From contig JBBDMI010000005.1 in NCBI GenBank assembly GCA_040878395.1, forward strand, positions 80,851-144,850: a stretch of 64,000 nt of DNA. The letters run 5' to 3'. The translations under genes and the position numbers were made by a program. This DNA is from Candidatus Dependentiae bacterium. Its GTDB lineage: Bacteria; Babelota; Babeliae; Babelales; Vermiphilaceae. A model generated the notes under the pieces. It searched no databases. It saw only the letters and a list, made by a program, of their open reading frames with translations, and had not been told where the DNA came from. Shown here one piece after another: positions 63,704 through 64,000 of this stretch. Every line of letters starts with the position of its first letter. Position 1 is the stretch's first letter.

Positions 63704-64000
63704 TCACAAAAAACATTGATAAAATTGAATCAATTTTTGGGCTAAAACTGCAGGTTTATAGTTTTGGCCTGTTTCATGTGCATATTCTGATAACAGGCTT
63801 AATTGTTCAGGGCTATGCGCTAATTCCTTAATAACATCTACCATTTCACCTTCATTTACAACGATATAACCATTTTGCGCCTGTTTTATTATATCTCGTT
63901 GCCCTGCACCATCAAAAGCAATTACCGGAGCTCCTGCAGCCATAGCTTCAGCTAAAACTAGCCCTTGTGTGTCTGTTTTTGATGGAAAAAGAAACATATC
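63704..64000 (-). CDS. Glycosyltransferase family 4, C-terminal part (cut by window edge)
   Basis: About 98 residues are visible; the gene continues beyond 64000. The donor-binding half of GT-B glycosyltransferases is clear: LFPSKTDTQGLVLAEAMAAG with the ExxxxxxxE-type acidic pattern, then PVIAFDGAGQRDII and the NGYIV loop. Such enzymes build glycolipids or surface polysaccharide from nucleotide sugars at the inner membrane. The visible internal Met is not a likely start. Confidence 0.88.
   Translation of the reverse strand, partial: DMFLFPSKTDTQGLVLAEAMAAGAPVIAFDGAGQRDIIKQAQNGYIVVNEGEMVDVIKELAHSPEQLSLLSEYAHETGQNYKPAVLAQKLIQFYQCFL

Noticed and set aside
1-64000. tRNA, rRNA, riboswitch or phage genes
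   Set aside because: I looked for typical conserved stretches and gene families and saw none; a covariance-model scan would be needed to exclude a small RNA.

Overview
The window looks like part of the chromosome of a host-dependent bacterium, most probably of the Candidatus Dependentiae (TM6) type or a similar protist symbiont. This is inferred from the AT-rich sequence, the very high share of genes that start with a Sec signal peptide, the eukaryote-like modules (ankyrin repeats, RING fingers, a Skp1/BTB-like fold, PPP phosphatase-like domains) and the near absence of metabolic genes. Recognisable housekeeping functions are few: uvrB, dps, a possible recO-like gene, an MscS-family channel and the end of a glycosyltransferase gene. 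I saw no rRNA, tRNA or CRISPR array.

Layout. (1) 1-6684: the end of a membrane-anchored protein gene, then cassette A on the minus strand (small exported protein, exported alpha/beta hydrolase, PPP-like/PBP receptor-like protein), interrupted by an ISNCY/IS1202-like insertion sequence. (2) 6784-14530: a plus-strand run of five genes ending in a 1430-aa exported polymorphic-toxin-like protein and a small adjacent gene that fits an immunity protein; an exported AAA+ ATPase lies upstream. (3) 14676-17937: two ankyrin proteins, one ending in a RING finger. (4) 17933-23875: cassette B, a second copy of cassette A, with its own IS982-family insertion and the debris of a further tandem copy. (5) 24571-41222: a minus-strand block encoding two giant exported proteins of about 2,300-2,400 aa, each with a PPP-like domain and five tandem type-I periplasmic-binding-protein (PBP) modules, a stand-alone PPP-like protein, and a clear homologue of pentameric ligand-gated ion channels (Cys-loop/GLIC type). 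(6) 41385-64000: an MscS-family channel, PafA-like phosphatase, Dps, double-RING protein, HD hydrolase, Skp1/BTB-like protein, two exported M3 peptidases, UvrB, a PLD-fold protein and several exported proteins of unknown function.

The strongest candidate for an undescribed system is the channel/phosphatase/multi-PBP block together with cassettes A and B. Four paralogues share the architecture signal peptide - PPP-like domain - coiled coil - one or five PBP modules. The only PPP domain with most metal-binding motifs intact is the stand-alone protein encoded directly after the channel. No ABC permease or ATPase is present, so a sensory role (exported ligand-binding modules feeding a ligand-gated channel) fits better than transport. 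The single-module copies in cassettes A and B have indistinguishable N-terminal halves but different PBP modules, and copy A is followed by a collapsed second PBP module behind a probable CAA-to-TAA nonsense change. The family therefore appears to gain, lose and swap ligand-binding modules. A shared promoter pattern (TTGCTW-N17-TTTAAATTAC) precedes three of the four receptor-like genes.

All functions are read from sequence motifs by eye. No database search was run.
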